Assembly (NCBI RefSeq): GCF_015554145.1
Contig: NZ_JADNHZ010000013.1
Location: forward strand, 1-64,000
DNA length: 64,000 bases
Direction of reading: 5' to 3'
Source: Collinsella aerofaciens
GTDB taxonomy: Bacteria; Actinomycetota; Coriobacteriia; Coriobacteriales; Coriobacteriaceae
The notes under the pieces were generated by a model that was given only the letters and a program-made list of their open reading frames with translations, did no database searches and was not told where the DNA came from. Every line of letters begins with the position of its first letter. Position 1 is the first letter of the stretch. Shown in pieces: positions 1 to 8,291 of this stretch. The translations under genes were made by a program, and so were the position numbers.

Positions 1-39
1 ACCCCGGAGGAGTTCCGGAATCAGGCCCTCGCGGCCTAG
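1..39 (+). CDS. Possible 3' end of a gene entering from the left
   Basis: Frame 1 is open from the window edge and reads TPEEFRNQALAA before a TAG stop at 37-39. The composition looks protein-like, but twelve codons are too few to identify a family. After the stop, 52-71 holds a small GCGTCC/GGACGC hairpin without a good T tract. It may equally be non-coding sequence, so this is only a hint. Confidence 0.25.
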   Translation, partial: TPEEFRNQALAA

Positions 40-127
40 TCGCTATTTAGGGCGTCCAAGATTTGGGACGCAGTTCAATACGGTCCGGGCCTTCTTCGAG
101 CTAGAGGTTATGTCTCAGGCGGTTGGC

Positions 128-688
128 TTAGCCAAAGTAACGCTTGAGCAGGCCGGCGAAAGCCTTGCCGTGGCGAGCTTCGTCGCGAGCCATCTCGTGC
201 ACGGTGTCGTGGATGGCATCGAGACCAGCGGCCTTGGCACGCTTGGCAAGATCGGTCTTGCCGGCGGTGGCGCCATTCTCGGCCTCAACGCGCATTTCGA
301 GGTTCTTCTTGGTGGAGTCGGTCACGACCTCGCCCAGGAGCTCGGCGAACTTGGCGGCATGCTCTGCCTCCTCGTGGGCAGCCTTCTCCCAGTACAGGCC
401 GATCTCGGGATAGCCCTCGCGATGAGCGACGCGAGCCATGGCCAGGTACATACCGACCTCGGAGCACTCGCCCTCAAAGTTGGCGCGCAGGTCAGCAACG
501 ATGTCCTCAGAGACGCCCTCCATCTTGGCGACGCCTACGACGTGCTCGGCAGCCCACTCGAGCTGGCCCTCCTCCTGCTTCAAGAAGCGAGAACCGGGAA
601 CGCCGCACTGGGGGCACTTAAAATCCTCGGGCAGCTGGTCGCCGTCGAACTCTTCCACATAACCGCAAACGGGGCAAACAAACTTCAT
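128..688 (-). CDS. rbr: Rubrerythrin with N-terminal rubredoxin domain
   Basis: A cytoplasmic non-haem iron protein that reduces hydrogen peroxide in anaerobes. The 186-aa protein opens with a rubredoxin-like iron site (CPVCGY near residue 6, CPQCGV near residue 26). A ferritin-like four-helix domain follows, carrying the di-iron ligands ([31 protein letters not shown]). This is the reverse order of classical rubrerythrin, where rubredoxin is C-terminal. An upstream in-frame extension of 31 codons is rejected because the ATG at 688 starts exactly at the rubredoxin fold and has an AAAGGA Shine-Dalgarno. The gene stands alone; its likely promoter is listed separately. The electron donor is not encoded nearby. 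Confidence 0.94.
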   Translation of the reverse strand: MKFVCPVCGYVEEFDGDQLPEDFKCPQCGVPGSRFLKQEEGQLEWAAEHVVGVAKMEGVSEDIVADLRANFEGECSEVGMYLAMARVAHREGYPEIGLYWEKAAHEEAEHAAKFAELLGEVVTDSTKKNLEMRVEAENGATAGKTDLAKRAKAAGLDAIHDTVHEMARDEARHGKAFAGLLKRYFG

Positions 689-772
689 GATTCGATCCTT
701 TCGATCGATGGCGATGGCGCGCTCGTCCGGTCCCGTAAGGGCCCTCTCCGGACGTGCGTCTTGACGGGTTCT

Positions 773-816
773 ATTATCCATAAATGCAACTAAATGTGAA
801 GCCTATTAGGAATGAT
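773..816 (-). promoter_or_regulatory. Candidate rubrerythrin promoter with upstream element
   Basis: Reading the minus strand, a TTCACA -35 (795-800) lies 16 bp from a GATAAT -10 (773-778). Just upstream of the -35 is ATCATTCCTAATA (804-816). The same 13-mer recurs on the minus strand at 26266-26278, upstream of the DUF554 gene. Peroxide-responsive control would fit the gene, but the element is not a clean PerR box. Confidence 0.4.
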
Positions 817-945
817 TTTTAATAAAACAATTTTAAGCATGTGAAGATGTTGATTGATTAACGATTGGCAAGCCATATGCGGACGCCGATGAGTACAATC
901 GTTCGAGCAAATGTTGACCCATCAACAAATGAGGGAGCTTCCTTT

Positions 946-2166
946 ATGCATCTAGCCCGTCGTGCCTGGTGCCGAACGTATCAAACGGTTTTTCGCATTG
1001 AATTGCCGGTGCTGCCCTATACCGAGCCACGCATTCTGGAGCACGCCGAGGATGTGCCCGCAGTGCTTCGGGCGCGTTCGATACAGCGGGTCCTTATCGT
1101 GACGGATCCCGGTATTGCCCGCCTGGGGCTCACGGCACCGCTCGAGACGGCGCTCGCGTCCAAGGGAATCGGCGTTGCGATCTATGCCAAAACATCAGCG
1201 AACCCCACGGTCTCAAACGTGGAGGAAGCGGCGTCTCTGTATCGAGCGCGCGCCTGCCAGGCCATTATCGGCTTTGGCGGCGGTTCTGCCATGGACTGTG
1301 CCAAGGGCGTGGGTGCGCGCATCGCGCAACCCAACAAACCCATCAACAAGATGCGCGGCCTGCTGCGTGTCCATCGTCGCCTGCCGCTGCTCATCGCCGT
1401 TCCCACCACGGCGGGCACGGGAAGCGAGGTCACGCTTGCAGCGGTAATTACCGACGACGAGACGCACTACAAGTACCCCATCAACGACTTTGTGCTGATC
1501 CCGCGCTATGCGGTGCACGACCCCGAGTTTACGCGCGGCCTGCCCGCCTCCATTACGGGGCAAACGGGTATGGACGCCCTGACGCATGCCGTCGAGGCCT
1601 TTATCGGGCGCAGCACCACGCCCTATACGCGCAAGATGGCGCGCCAGGCGGTGCAGCTCATCCACGACAATTTGCTGGAGGCCTATGAGCATGGCGGCAA
1701 CATACGTGCGCGCCGCAATATGCTTTCGGCGGCGTATAAAGCGGGTGTTGCCTTTACGCGCTCCTATGTTGGATACGTTCATGCCATCGCACACAGCTTG
1801 GGCGGGCGTTACGGGATTCCGCACGGCTTGGCCAACGCTATCATCCTGCCGCATATGCTTCGCGCCTATGGCGAAGCTGCTGCTCCTAAACTCGCCGATC
1901 TCGCCCGCATGGCCGGTATCGCGCCGGCTGACGCGCAGGACAGCCTGGCGGCCGAGGCCTTTATCGATTGGGTCGACCGCATGAACGAGGCCCTGGGAAT
2001 CCCCAAATATGTCTCGGGTATTCGCCGCTCCGATATTCCGCAAATGGCGACGCATGCCGATGCCGAGGCCAATCCCCTGTACCCCGTTCCGCTATTAATG
2101 GACCGCTTGGAGCTCGAGCATATGTATGAAGTCGTTGCAGGTGGTATGTTTGAGGGCGAGAACTAG
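946..2166 (+). CDS. Iron-containing alcohol dehydrogenase
   Basis: A 406-aa group III alcohol dehydrogenase that interconverts alcohols and aldehydes with NAD(P). The dinucleotide-binding motif GGGSAMDCAKG is followed by PTTAGTGSE. The metal ligands lie in the DALTHAVEAFIG and HAIAHSLGG...GIPHG segments, all intact. The ATG at 946 is preferred because GAGGGAG lies eight bases upstream; an in-frame extension back to 865 has no such site. The gene ends nine bases before an aldehyde dehydrogenase, so the two probably form an operon interconverting an alcohol, its aldehyde and the acid. The exact substrate cannot be read from the sequence. Confidence 0.92.
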   Translation: MHLARRAWCRTYQTVFRIELPVLPYTEPRILEHAEDVPAVLRARSIQRVLIVTDPGIARLGLTAPLETALASKGIGVAIYAKTSANPTVSNVEEAASLYRARACQAIIGFGGGSAMDCAKGVGARIAQPNKPINKMRGLLRVHRRLPLLIAVPTTAGTGSEVTLAAVITDDETHYKYPINDFVLIPRYAVHDPEFTRGLPASITGQTGMDALTHAVEAFIGRSTTPYTRKMARQAVQLIHDNLLEAYEHGGNIRARRNMLSAAYKAGVAFTRSYVGYVHAIAHSLGGRYGIPHGLANAIILPHMLRAYGEAAAPKLADLARMAGIAPADAQDSLAAEAFIDWVDRMNEALGIPKYVSGIRRSDIPQMATHADAEANPLYPVPLLMDRLELEHMYEVVAGGMFEGEN

Positions 2167-2174
2167 GAGGGTCC

Positions 2175-3554
2175 ATGAACACCGAGGAAATTGCGCGCAT
2201 CGTCGGCGATCAGCGCGCCTACTTTAAGACGCACGCCACGTTTGATGTCGATGCTCGACGTCGTGCGCTCGTGAGTTTACGCGATGCGGTGCGGGCCCAC
2301 GAGGCCGATATTGCCCATGCGCTCAAGACCGATTTGGGAAAGTCGCATGACGAGGCGTATATGTGCGAGATCGGCACCTCGCTTTCCGAGATTCGTTATC
2401 AGATTGCGCATGTGGCTCGATGGAGTCGCTCGCGTCTGCGTCCGTGTGACCTCGCCAACGCCGTGAGTGTGTGCAAGACGCAGTCCGTGCCCTATGGCGT
2501 CACGCTCATCATGGCTCCGTGGAACTACCCGTTTTTGCTGACGCTCGAGCCGCTCGCTGGCGCCCTTGCCGCGGGCAATACCGTGGTCATCAAGCCGAGC
2601 GCCTATGCTCCGGCATCGAGCGCGGTGCTCAAGCAAATCTGTGAAGAGGCATTTGATCCGCGCTTGGTGACGGTCGTCGAAGGCGGGCGTGCCGAAAACG
2701 AAGCGTTGCTCGATGAGTGCTGGGACAAGATCTTCTTTACCGGTAGCGTTCCGGTCGGCAAGCTCGTCATGGAGCGTGCAAGTAAAAACCTCACGCCCGT
2801 GACGCTTGAGCTGGGCGGAAAGAGTCCCTGCATCGTGGATGCGACGGCTAACTTGAAGGTCGCGGCACGCCGTATCGCCTTTGGTAAATGGCTCAACGTG
2901 GGGCAGACCTGCGTGGCGCCCGACTACCTGCTGGTCGATACGCGCGTGCACGACGAGCTGCTGGGTCTCATCAAGGAAGAGACCCGCCGTATGTTTGGCG
3001 AGCATCCGCTCGATAACGAAGATTACGGGCATATCGTCAACGCCAAGCATTTTGCGCGCGTGCGCGGGCTGATCGATCCCGATAAGGTTGTGCTTGGAGG
3101 TACCGCGCGCGAGACTTCGCTCAAGATCGAGCCGACGATTTTGGACGGCGTGTCCCCCGATGACGCCGTGATGCAGGAGGAGATTTTCGGCCCCATCTTG
3201 CCGGTGCTGACGTTTGAGAGCCTAGACGAGGCCGAGACGTTTATTACGGATTGCCCGACGCCGTTGGCCCTGTATATCTTTAGTCAAGACCGCGCAGTTC
3301 AGCAGCGCTTTGTGCGCTACGTGCCCTTTGGCGGCGGCTGCGTCAACGACACGATCATGCACCTGGCTACGAGCCATATGGGCTTTGGCGGCATGGGTGC
3401 GAGCGGCATGGGACAGTACCATGGACGCGAGAGCTTCGATACGTTTAGCCACAAGAAGAGCATCGTGAACAAGGCAACCTGGCTGGACGTGCCATTCCGC
3501 TATGCTCCTTATGCAAACTGGAAGCACAAGTTCGTGCGCATGTTTGTGCATTAG
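2175..3554 (+). CDS. Aldehyde dehydrogenase family protein
   Basis: A 459-aa NAD(P)-dependent aldehyde dehydrogenase that oxidises aldehydes to acids. The Rossmann and catalytic landmarks are present: APWNYPF near residue 114, the LELGGKSP glutamate motif near 212, and the catalytic cysteine in NVGQTCVAPDY near 245. The length and the short basic C-terminal tail (NWKHKFVRMF) resemble class 3-type enzymes of about 460 residues. The start is preceded by AGGAGG. It is probably co-transcribed with the iron alcohol dehydrogenase immediately upstream. The aldehyde may be ethanol-derived or a longer chain; the sequence does not decide. Confidence 0.93.
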   Translation: MNTEEIARIVGDQRAYFKTHATFDVDARRRALVSLRDAVRAHEADIAHALKTDLGKSHDEAYMCEIGTSLSEIRYQIAHVARWSRSRLRPCDLANAVSVCKTQSVPYGVTLIMAPWNYPFLLTLEPLAGALAAGNTVVIKPSAYAPASSAVLKQICEEAFDPRLVTVVEGGRAENEALLDECWDKIFFTGSVPVGKLVMERASKNLTPVTLELGGKSPCIVDATANLKVAARRIAFGKWLNVGQTCVAPDYLLVDTRVHDELLGLIKEETRRMFGEHPLDNEDYGHIVNAKHFARVRGLIDPDKVVLGGTARETSLKIEPTILDGVSPDDAVMQEEIFGPILPVLTFESLDEAETFITDCPTPLALYIFSQDRAVQQRFVRYVPFGGGCVNDTIMHLATSHMGFGGMGASGMGQYHGRESFDTFSHKKSIVNKATWLDVPFRYAPYANWKHKFVRMFVH

Positions 3555-3578
3555 ATTCAGATGGCATAGGGAAAAACA

Positions 3579-3614
3579 AAGTGGCCGCCCCCGCGTAAGC
3601 GAAGACGGCCACTT
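3579..3614 (-). terminator. Hairpin between ALDH and a small gene
   Basis: A 9-bp perfect stem AAGTGGCCG/CGGCCACTT has an 18-nt loop. The only T-rich tail (TTTGTTTTTC) is on the minus strand, away from the gene just ended. It could stop antisense transcription or act weakly for the aldehyde dehydrogenase. The rest of 3555-3818 shows nothing else I can name. Confidence 0.35.
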
Positions 3615-3818
3615 CTCACGATGAAAATGTGTATCGGAGTTGGCAAGACCCGCTGCCACGGGTGCCATCCGTGTTCCTATCTTATCTGCAAGCGTTCCGT
3701 CGCGCAAGCGTTGCGGCAAACGATTGAAAGACGCAGACAGGATGAATTTGTGTCCGCACGGGCCCGTAGACTTCTCAACTATGTTGTGGATGCTCGCTAA
3801 TCGGTAATGGAGGCGCAC

Positions 3819-3998
3819 GTGTTTGATGACGATGACCTGTTCGATCTGACAGACGATCCGTTTGAGTGGGATATGCTACTCGATGACGATGAGTTGGAGC
3901 AGGACCGCAAAAAGCAAAAGGATAAGAACGCCCGGGGTAAAGGTTCGAATAAAAAGGACAAGCGCCGCCGAGGTCTGTTCGGTGGGCTCTTTGGGTAA
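3819..3998 (+). CDS. Small charge-segregated protein of unknown function
   Basis: I do not recognise a family. The 59-aa product begins with an acidic half (FDDDDLFDLTDD, LLDDDELEQD). It then switches to a strongly basic stretch rich in lysine and arginine (KKQKDKNARGKG, KKDKRRR) and ends in GLFGGLFG. A GTG start at 3819 is chosen because GGAGG lies five bases upstream; an ATG at 3807 would add four residues but has no ribosome site. No membrane segment or signal peptide is visible. The basic tail could bind nucleic acid or membranes, which is inference. It stands between the aldehyde dehydrogenase and the metallophosphoesterase on the same strand. Confidence 0.6.
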   Translation: MFDDDDLFDLTDDPFEWDMLLDDDELEQDRKKQKDKNARGKGSNKKDKRRRGLFGGLFG

Positions 3999-4064
3999 TT
4001 GTCGCATCGCTGCGTCTGTATACTAGACAGGTCTTATACGCGTTGCGAAATGAGGACATAGACG

Positions 4065-4610
4065 ATGATGTGGTTTACCGCCGACCTGCACCTGGGCGAT
4101 ACGAATATCTTGCGCGACATGGATCGACCGTTTGATTCGGTCGAGGAGATGAACCGCAAGGTCATCGATGCCATCAATGAGTGCGTGGCTGTGGACGACC
4201 GCCTCTATATCCTGGGAGACTTTACGTATCGATTGCCCCTGGCGGAGGCGGTGCGCCTGCGTAGGCGCATCGAATGCCAGAACATAACGCTCATCCGTGG
4301 TAACCATGACGGCGACTGGGAAGATCCAGACGCGCCGCACATTTGGGATGAGGTGCGCGATTATCTGGAGGTCGCCCCCGGTTACGCTAAGGGCCATCGC
4401 CTGGTAATGAGCCATTACCCCATGCTCAGCTGGAACGGCAAGGCGCGTGGCGCCATCATGTTGCACGGGCATATCCACAGCAGGGGAGACCGCACCAACG
4501 CGCGCAACCGCGATCGCGAGCGCCCAGTCCTTCGCTACGACGTTGGCCTCGATGCCAACGAGTACAAGCCCGTAAGCCGTGACCAAATCCTAGGCTTCTT
4601 TGGACTGTAG
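4065..4610 (+). CDS. Calcineurin-like metallophosphoesterase
   Basis: A 181-aa cytoplasmic phosphoesterase with a binuclear metal site. All five family motifs are visible: TADLHLGD (DxH) near the N-terminus, GDFTYR, RGNHDGD, MSHYPM and LHGHIHS near residue 142. The length fits the compact single-domain bacterial members, whose substrates are mostly unknown. The start has two consecutive ATG codons; either could serve, with GAGGA about ten bases upstream. It is followed after 73 bases by the antiterminator gene, and no functional link between them is evident. Confidence 0.85.
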   Translation: MMWFTADLHLGDTNILRDMDRPFDSVEEMNRKVIDAINECVAVDDRLYILGDFTYRLPLAEAVRLRRRIECQNITLIRGNHDGDWEDPDAPHIWDEVRDYLEVAPGYAKGHRLVMSHYPMLSWNGKARGAIMLHGHIHSRGDRTNARNRDRERPVLRYDVGLDANEYKPVSRDQILGFFGL

Positions 4611-4683
4611 CTGTAAGTGCAGGTAGAATGAACGCGCCGCGCGGATGGTCTGTGCGGCGCGTTTCAGTAGGAGCGATGAATCC

Positions 4684-5520
4684 ATGAGGGCTATCCAGCG
4701 CATTAACCATAACGCTGCCATCTGCGAAGATGGCGCGGGGCGTCAGCTTATCGCGCTGGGTCGTGGTATCGGCTTTGGCGATATGCCGCATGAGGTCGAC
4801 CTGGATGTCATCACGCGTACCTTTTACGGCATTGATTCAAAGTACCTGGCGTTTATCGATGAGGTCGATCCCGAGGTGCTGGAGTTTTCTGCTCAGCTGG
4901 CCGATATCGCGACCGGACAGCTTTCGTACGAATTGAGTCCTAACCTTCCCATTACATTGGCAGACCATATTCAGTTTGCCATTAAGCGTGCCCGCGAACA
5001 CATGGTGGTGTCGTTGCCGCTTGAGCGCGATCTTGAGCAGCTGCATCCCATCGAATACCGCTTGGGCGAGCTGGCTGTTCGCGGTATCCAGAAGAGCTTT
5101 CATGTGCGCATGCCCCGAAGCGAGGCCGCGGGCATTGCCATGTCGATTGTCAACGCATCGGTTAAGCCGAGCGAGCGGCGCGTGCTTGCCGAGCAGCACG
5201 AGGAGCGACTGCTCGATATGACGGTCGCGATTATTCAAGAAGAGTTGGGTGTGACGGTCGATCGCTCGTCGTTCGCCTTTGCCCGCTTTGCCACTCATGT
5301 GCGCTATCTGCTCGACCGCGTGGCAAAGAAAGAGCCGATCGATACCGAGAACTCCGGTCTTTACGACGTGCTCGTGGAGCAGTATCCGGCGGCATCGCGT
5401 TGCGCTCACCGTGTCGACGATCTGATTCAAGAGACCTTTGGCGAGCCATTGGCCCAAGAGGAGCTCGTCTATCTGATCATGCATGTGAATCGCGTGGCTT
5501 CTGTCCACTCGGATAAATAG
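4684..5520 (+). CDS. BglG/LicT-family transcription antiterminator
   Basis: A 278-aa RNA-binding antiterminator controlled by PTS phosphorylation. Residues 1-55 are the co-antiterminator RNA-binding domain (MRAIQRINHNAAICED). Two PTS regulation domains follow, with the conserved histidines in DHIQFAIKRA, FATHVRYLLD and LIMHVNRV. The ATG at 4684 begins exactly at the RNA-binding domain and has AGGAG upstream, so the longer in-frame form is rejected. A matching RNA target and terminator lie at 5633-5722, directly before a PTS permease gene. This makes it the likely regulator of that permease: unphosphorylated permease releases it to bind nascent RNA. The specific sugar is not known. Confidence 0.93.
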   Translation: MRAIQRINHNAAICEDGAGRQLIALGRGIGFGDMPHEVDLDVITRTFYGIDSKYLAFIDEVDPEVLEFSAQLADIATGQLSYELSPNLPITLADHIQFAIKRAREHMVVSLPLERDLEQLHPIEYRLGELAVRGIQKSFHVRMPRSEAAGIAMSIVNASVKPSERRVLAEQHEERLLDMTVAIIQEELGVTVDRSSFAFARFATHVRYLLDRVAKKEPIDTENSGLYDVLVEQYPAASRCAHRVDDLIQETFGEPLAQEELVYLIMHVNRVASVHSDK

Positions 5521-5632
5521 GCTCTCTGGTATTTCCTTTCCGTCATGGCGACCGTTCGCGGGTCGTTTGCTACCGTTCGTCGGTAATCTGAGCCGCAACG
5601 AACGCATCTGCCGCATATACTCGCCGTGTGTT

Positions 5633-5669
5633 GGGTGTTACTCACGGCGCAGCTCCGAGAGGCACTACC
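5633..5669 (+). promoter_or_regulatory. Ribonucleic antiterminator (RAT) target
   Basis: The RNA has the exact architecture of a BglG-family RAT. The 5' side reads GG-GTG-TTA-CTC and the 3' side GAG-G-CAC-TA-CC. The canonical element has TTG pairing with CAA and CTG with CAG; here these are GTG/CAC and CTC/GAG, so pairing is kept by covariation, and the TTA/G internal loop is retained. The apical loop (about 15 nt) is longer than usual. Its 3' CC overlaps the following terminator, so the two structures are mutually exclusive. Confidence 0.8.
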
Positions 5670-5722
5670 GATTCTGTCGAGACCATTATTGGGTCTCTGT
5701 CGGTTGTGCGCGGGGCTTTTTT
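5667..5722 (+). terminator. Antiterminator-controlled intrinsic terminator
   Basis: A hairpin with outer ACCGA/TCGGT and inner GAGACC/GGTCTC pairs is followed by GGGGC and a run of six T at 5717-5722. It overlaps the end of the RAT, which is the classical arrangement for PTS antitermination upstream of the permease gene. The remaining 5521-5861 sequence is leader without other visible features. Confidence 0.75.
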
Positions 5723-5861
5723 CATGTCGATCCACCCGGGAATCACATGCAATGAAATCTCTTGCCAACGGGCATTGCGCGCTGCGCAGGCGCGAGCGGA
5801 ATCGTGTGTCTTGGTGCCATGAAGCCCCACGAGCCTTTAGTTGGAAGAGAAGGGATTCGAC

Positions 5862-7310
5862 ATGGCTGTCGATAACAAGAAGATTGCCGAGGACGTGCTC
5901 GCTGCCGTCGGCGGCGCCTCCAATGTGACGAACGCGACGCACTGCATGACCCGCCTGCGTCTGAACCTCAAGGATCAGTCCATTCCCAATGACGATGAAG
6001 TGAAGAAGATCAAGGGCGTGCTGGGCGCACAGTGGTCTGGCGGCCAGTATCAGGTCATCATTGGCCAGAACGTGCCGAAGGTCTATGACGCCGCTCTCAA
6101 GCTCGGCGTGAAGGGCGAGGGCGCAATCGCAGAGAACCTCGATGCGAGCGCCAAGGAGCCGCTGACGCTCAAGACTGCGGGCAAGAAGACCCTCAACTAC
6201 CTGTCCAAGACAATGGTTATGACGATTCCCATCATCATGGGCGCCGCCATGTTCCGTACCATTGCTGTGCTTTGCGGCGACGGCATGCTCGGTATCTGGT
6301 CTGCCGATTCCGACATCTATAACTTCTTTTACAACTGGATTTACAACGCCGGCTATTATTTCCTTCCCGTTTATCTGGGCTGGGCTGCCGCAAAGCAGCT
6401 CGGCTGCAGCCAGCCGCTCGGCATGATGCTCGGCGGCGTGCTCATTGCCCCCGAGTTCATGACGCTGGTCAACGCTGCGGCAGATTCGGGTGCTACGACC
6501 ACGATGATTTACGGTGTGCTGCCGGCTCAACTGAATAACTATTCCTGCACCGTGCTCCCCATGGTTCTGTCCATGCCGGTGCTCATGGTTGTTGAGAAGT
6601 TCATGAAGAAGATCATTCCCGACATGCTCTCTACCGTGTTTGTGCCCGTGTGCACCCTGGCCGTCATGATTCCCGTTTCGCTGTGCGCGCTGGCTCCGAT
6701 TGGTTCTATCTTGGGCAACGCGGTTGGTAACTTTATGTTCGGCCTCGGCAACACCGGCGGCATCGTCACGGTCATCTCTCTTGTCGCCATTGCCGCGCTT
6801 TGGGAGTTCCTGGTTATGACCGGTATGCACCAGGTCCTGCTTACCCTTGGCATTGTGCAGCTGCTCACCATGGGCTCTGACTCCTGTGTTATGGTCGCGG
6901 GTGCTATTGCTCAGTTCGCTACGTGGGGCATGGCCTTCGGCGCCTTCCTGCGCCTTAAGGAGACTGACGAAAAGGGCGCCATGCTTGGTTTCTCGCTCTC
7001 CGGCATTGTCGGCGGCGTGACGGAGCCCGCGCTGTATGGCTGCGGCTTTAAGTACGCCCGCTGCCTGGGTGCCATGGTTGCCGGCGGCGCTATCGGCGGC
7101 CTGATCGCGGCTCTTACCAATGTGACGACGTATGTTTTGGGCGCAACGAATATCCTTGGTATTACAGGTTATGTTGCAGGCGGAACTGCTAATCTCGTAT
7201 GGGGCTGCGTTGCATCGGGCACTGCATTTGTTGCCGCCGCTGCCATTGCCTACTTCTTTGGCTTTACCAAGGAGCAGCTCGACGAAGACGCTGCTGCCGC
7301 CAAAGCCTAA
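5862..7310 (+). CDS. PTS permease EIIBC, glucose/beta-glucoside superfamily
   Basis: A 482-aa membrane permease that imports and phosphorylates a sugar using phosphate from HPr via EIIA. The N-terminal IIB domain carries the phosphocysteine in THCMTRLRL (Cys28). A IIC domain of about ten membrane segments follows from near residue 105 (KTMVMTIPIIMGAAMFR), with TEPALYG near residue 387. There is no C-terminal IIA domain, so EIIA must come from elsewhere. The start at 5862 has AGAAGGGA upstream. Expression is probably controlled by the RAT/terminator directly upstream and the antiterminator gene before it. The next gene is a ChbG-type deacetylase, which suggests an N-acetylated disaccharide substrate, but this is inference. 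Confidence 0.92.
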   Translation: MAVDNKKIAEDVLAAVGGASNVTNATHCMTRLRLNLKDQSIPNDDEVKKIKGVLGAQWSGGQYQVIIGQNVPKVYDAALKLGVKGEGAIAENLDASAKEPLTLKTAGKKTLNYLSKTMVMTIPIIMGAAMFRTIAVLCGDGMLGIWSADSDIYNFFYNWIYNAGYYFLPVYLGWAAAKQLGCSQPLGMMLGGVLIAPEFMTLVNAAADSGATTTMIYGVLPAQLNNYSCTVLPMVLSMPVLMVVEKFMKKIIPDMLSTVFVPVCTLAVMIPVSLCALAPIGSILGNAVGNFMFGLGNTGGIVTVISLVAIAALWEFLVMTGMHQVLLTLGIVQLLTMGSDSCVMVAGAIAQFATWGMAFGAFLRLKETDEKGAMLGFSLSGIVGGVTEPALYGCGFKYARCLGAMVAGGAIGGLIAALTNVTTYVLGATNILGITGYVAGGTANLVWGCVASGTAFVAAAAIAYFFGFTKEQLDEDAAAAKA

Positions 7311-7387
7311 AGCATCCGTTCGGTAGGACAATTATCTGGGGCACTTGGCTGCGCTTCAAGTGTCCCTTTCCGTAGATGGGGGTCAAT

Positions 7388-8152
7388 ATGAAGCAATTGC
7401 TCATTCGTGCCGACGATATCGGTTATTCGTATGCCGTTAACCTGGGGATTGCCCGCAGTATCAATGAGGGCCTGGTGCGCTCGGCGGGACTTATGCCCAA
7501 TATGCCCGAGGCCGAGCGTGGCTGGTCGCTCGTGGCGGACGCCGGCATTGCGGTGGGTCAGCATACCAACGTGTGCCTGGGCAAGCCGTGTGCCGACCCG
7601 GCGCTCATTCCGAGCATGCTCAACGAGAACGGCGAGTTCCATAGCAGCCGTACCTTCCGCGATCATTTTAAGCGCGGCGAGGAGTTGATAGACTTCGACG
7701 AGGCCTGCATCGAGATCCGCGCGCAGCATGACCGCTTTGTCGAGATCGTGGGCCGCGAGCCCGATTACTTTGAGGCCCATGCCGTCATGAGCAAAAACCT
7801 TAACCGAGCGATCTCGGCGGTTGCTCAGGAGCTGGGCCTTAAGGAGCAAAAGGCGAGCTTCGACCCCGCGGCTGTGGTGCATTGCGGAGATACTGATCTG
7901 CGCATGGTGATGCGCTCGATGGAGCCGGGCTACGAGCCCAAAGAGGCAATCATGCAGACGGTTCGCGAGATGGTGGACGGCGAGACGGTCGTCTTTGTGT
8001 GCCATCCGGGCTATCTCGATCGTTTTATCTTGGAGAACAGCTCGCTCACGACCGACCGCACCAAGGAAGTCGATGCGCTGATTGACCCCGAGCTTCGCAC
8101 TTGGCTTGAGTCTCAACCTGATCTTCGCCTGATCGACTACCGCGACCTGTAA
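7388..8152 (+). CDS. ChbG/YdjC-family carbohydrate deacetylase
   Basis: A 254-aa cytoplasmic hydrolase of the ChbG family, which removes an acetyl group from phosphorylated chitooligosaccharides such as diacetylchitobiose 6-phosphate. The metal-binding motif RADDIGYSYAVN is at residues 6-17, with later motifs at GQHTNVCLG and HPGYLD. The ATG at 7388 has GGGGG six to ten bases upstream; an ATG twelve bases earlier lacks a ribosome site. It follows the PTS permease by 77 bases on the same strand and a terminator follows it, so the pair likely forms one catabolic operon. No glycosidase for the deacetylated product is present here. Confidence 0.88.
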   Translation: MKQLLIRADDIGYSYAVNLGIARSINEGLVRSAGLMPNMPEAERGWSLVADAGIAVGQHTNVCLGKPCADPALIPSMLNENGEFHSSRTFRDHFKRGEELIDFDEACIEIRAQHDRFVEIVGREPDYFEAHAVMSKNLNRAISAVAQELGLKEQKASFDPAAVVHCGDTDLRMVMRSMEPGYEPKEAIMQTVREMVDGETVVFVCHPGYLDRFILENSSLTTDRTKEVDALIDPELRTWLESQPDLRLIDYRDL

Positions 8153-8162
8153 GGACCCAAGT

Positions 8163-8193
8163 CACCACAAAGGGGACAGTCGCCTTTGTGGTG
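8163..8193 (+). repeat. 13-nt-loop hairpin, GGGGAC family, copy 1
   Basis: A perfect 9-bp stem CACCACAAA/TTTGTGGTG encloses the 13-nt loop GGGGACAGTCGCC (8172-8184). The loop length and its GGGGAC start match hairpins near 22.3, 53.75 and 55.2 kb, although their stems have unrelated sequences. It lies just after the deacetylase stop and before a true terminator. Confidence 0.6.
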
Positions 8194-8198
8194 GTTCT

Positions 8199-8233
8199 GA
8201 CGCCGTTGCCATTATGGCGGCGGCGTCTTTTTT
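8199..8233 (+). terminator. Intrinsic terminator after the deacetylase gene
   Basis: GACGCCG (8199-8205) pairs with CGGCGTC (8221-8227), with extra GCC/GGC pairs inside, and is followed by a run of T. It closes the PTS/deacetylase operon. Confidence 0.8.
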
Positions 8234-8291
8234 GTCCGTGCGGCGCGGTAGAGTGTAGGCGGTTGAAATTTGCGTCCATCGAGGAGCTGCC

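Noticed and set aside
1..127. Structured RNA at the left edge
   Set aside because: Several 5-6-bp hairpins exist but none matches a known RNA (SRP, tmRNA, 6S) and the first 39 bases read as a coding tail.
110..793. Plus-strand open frame opposite rubrerythrin
   Set aside because: No domain or ribosome site; the minus strand has clear rubredoxin and ferritin-like motifs.
5469..7331. A 620-codon open frame opposite the PTS permease
   Set aside because: It is low-complexity, rich in H, R, N and A without any domain, and the plus strand has unmistakable EIIBC motifs.
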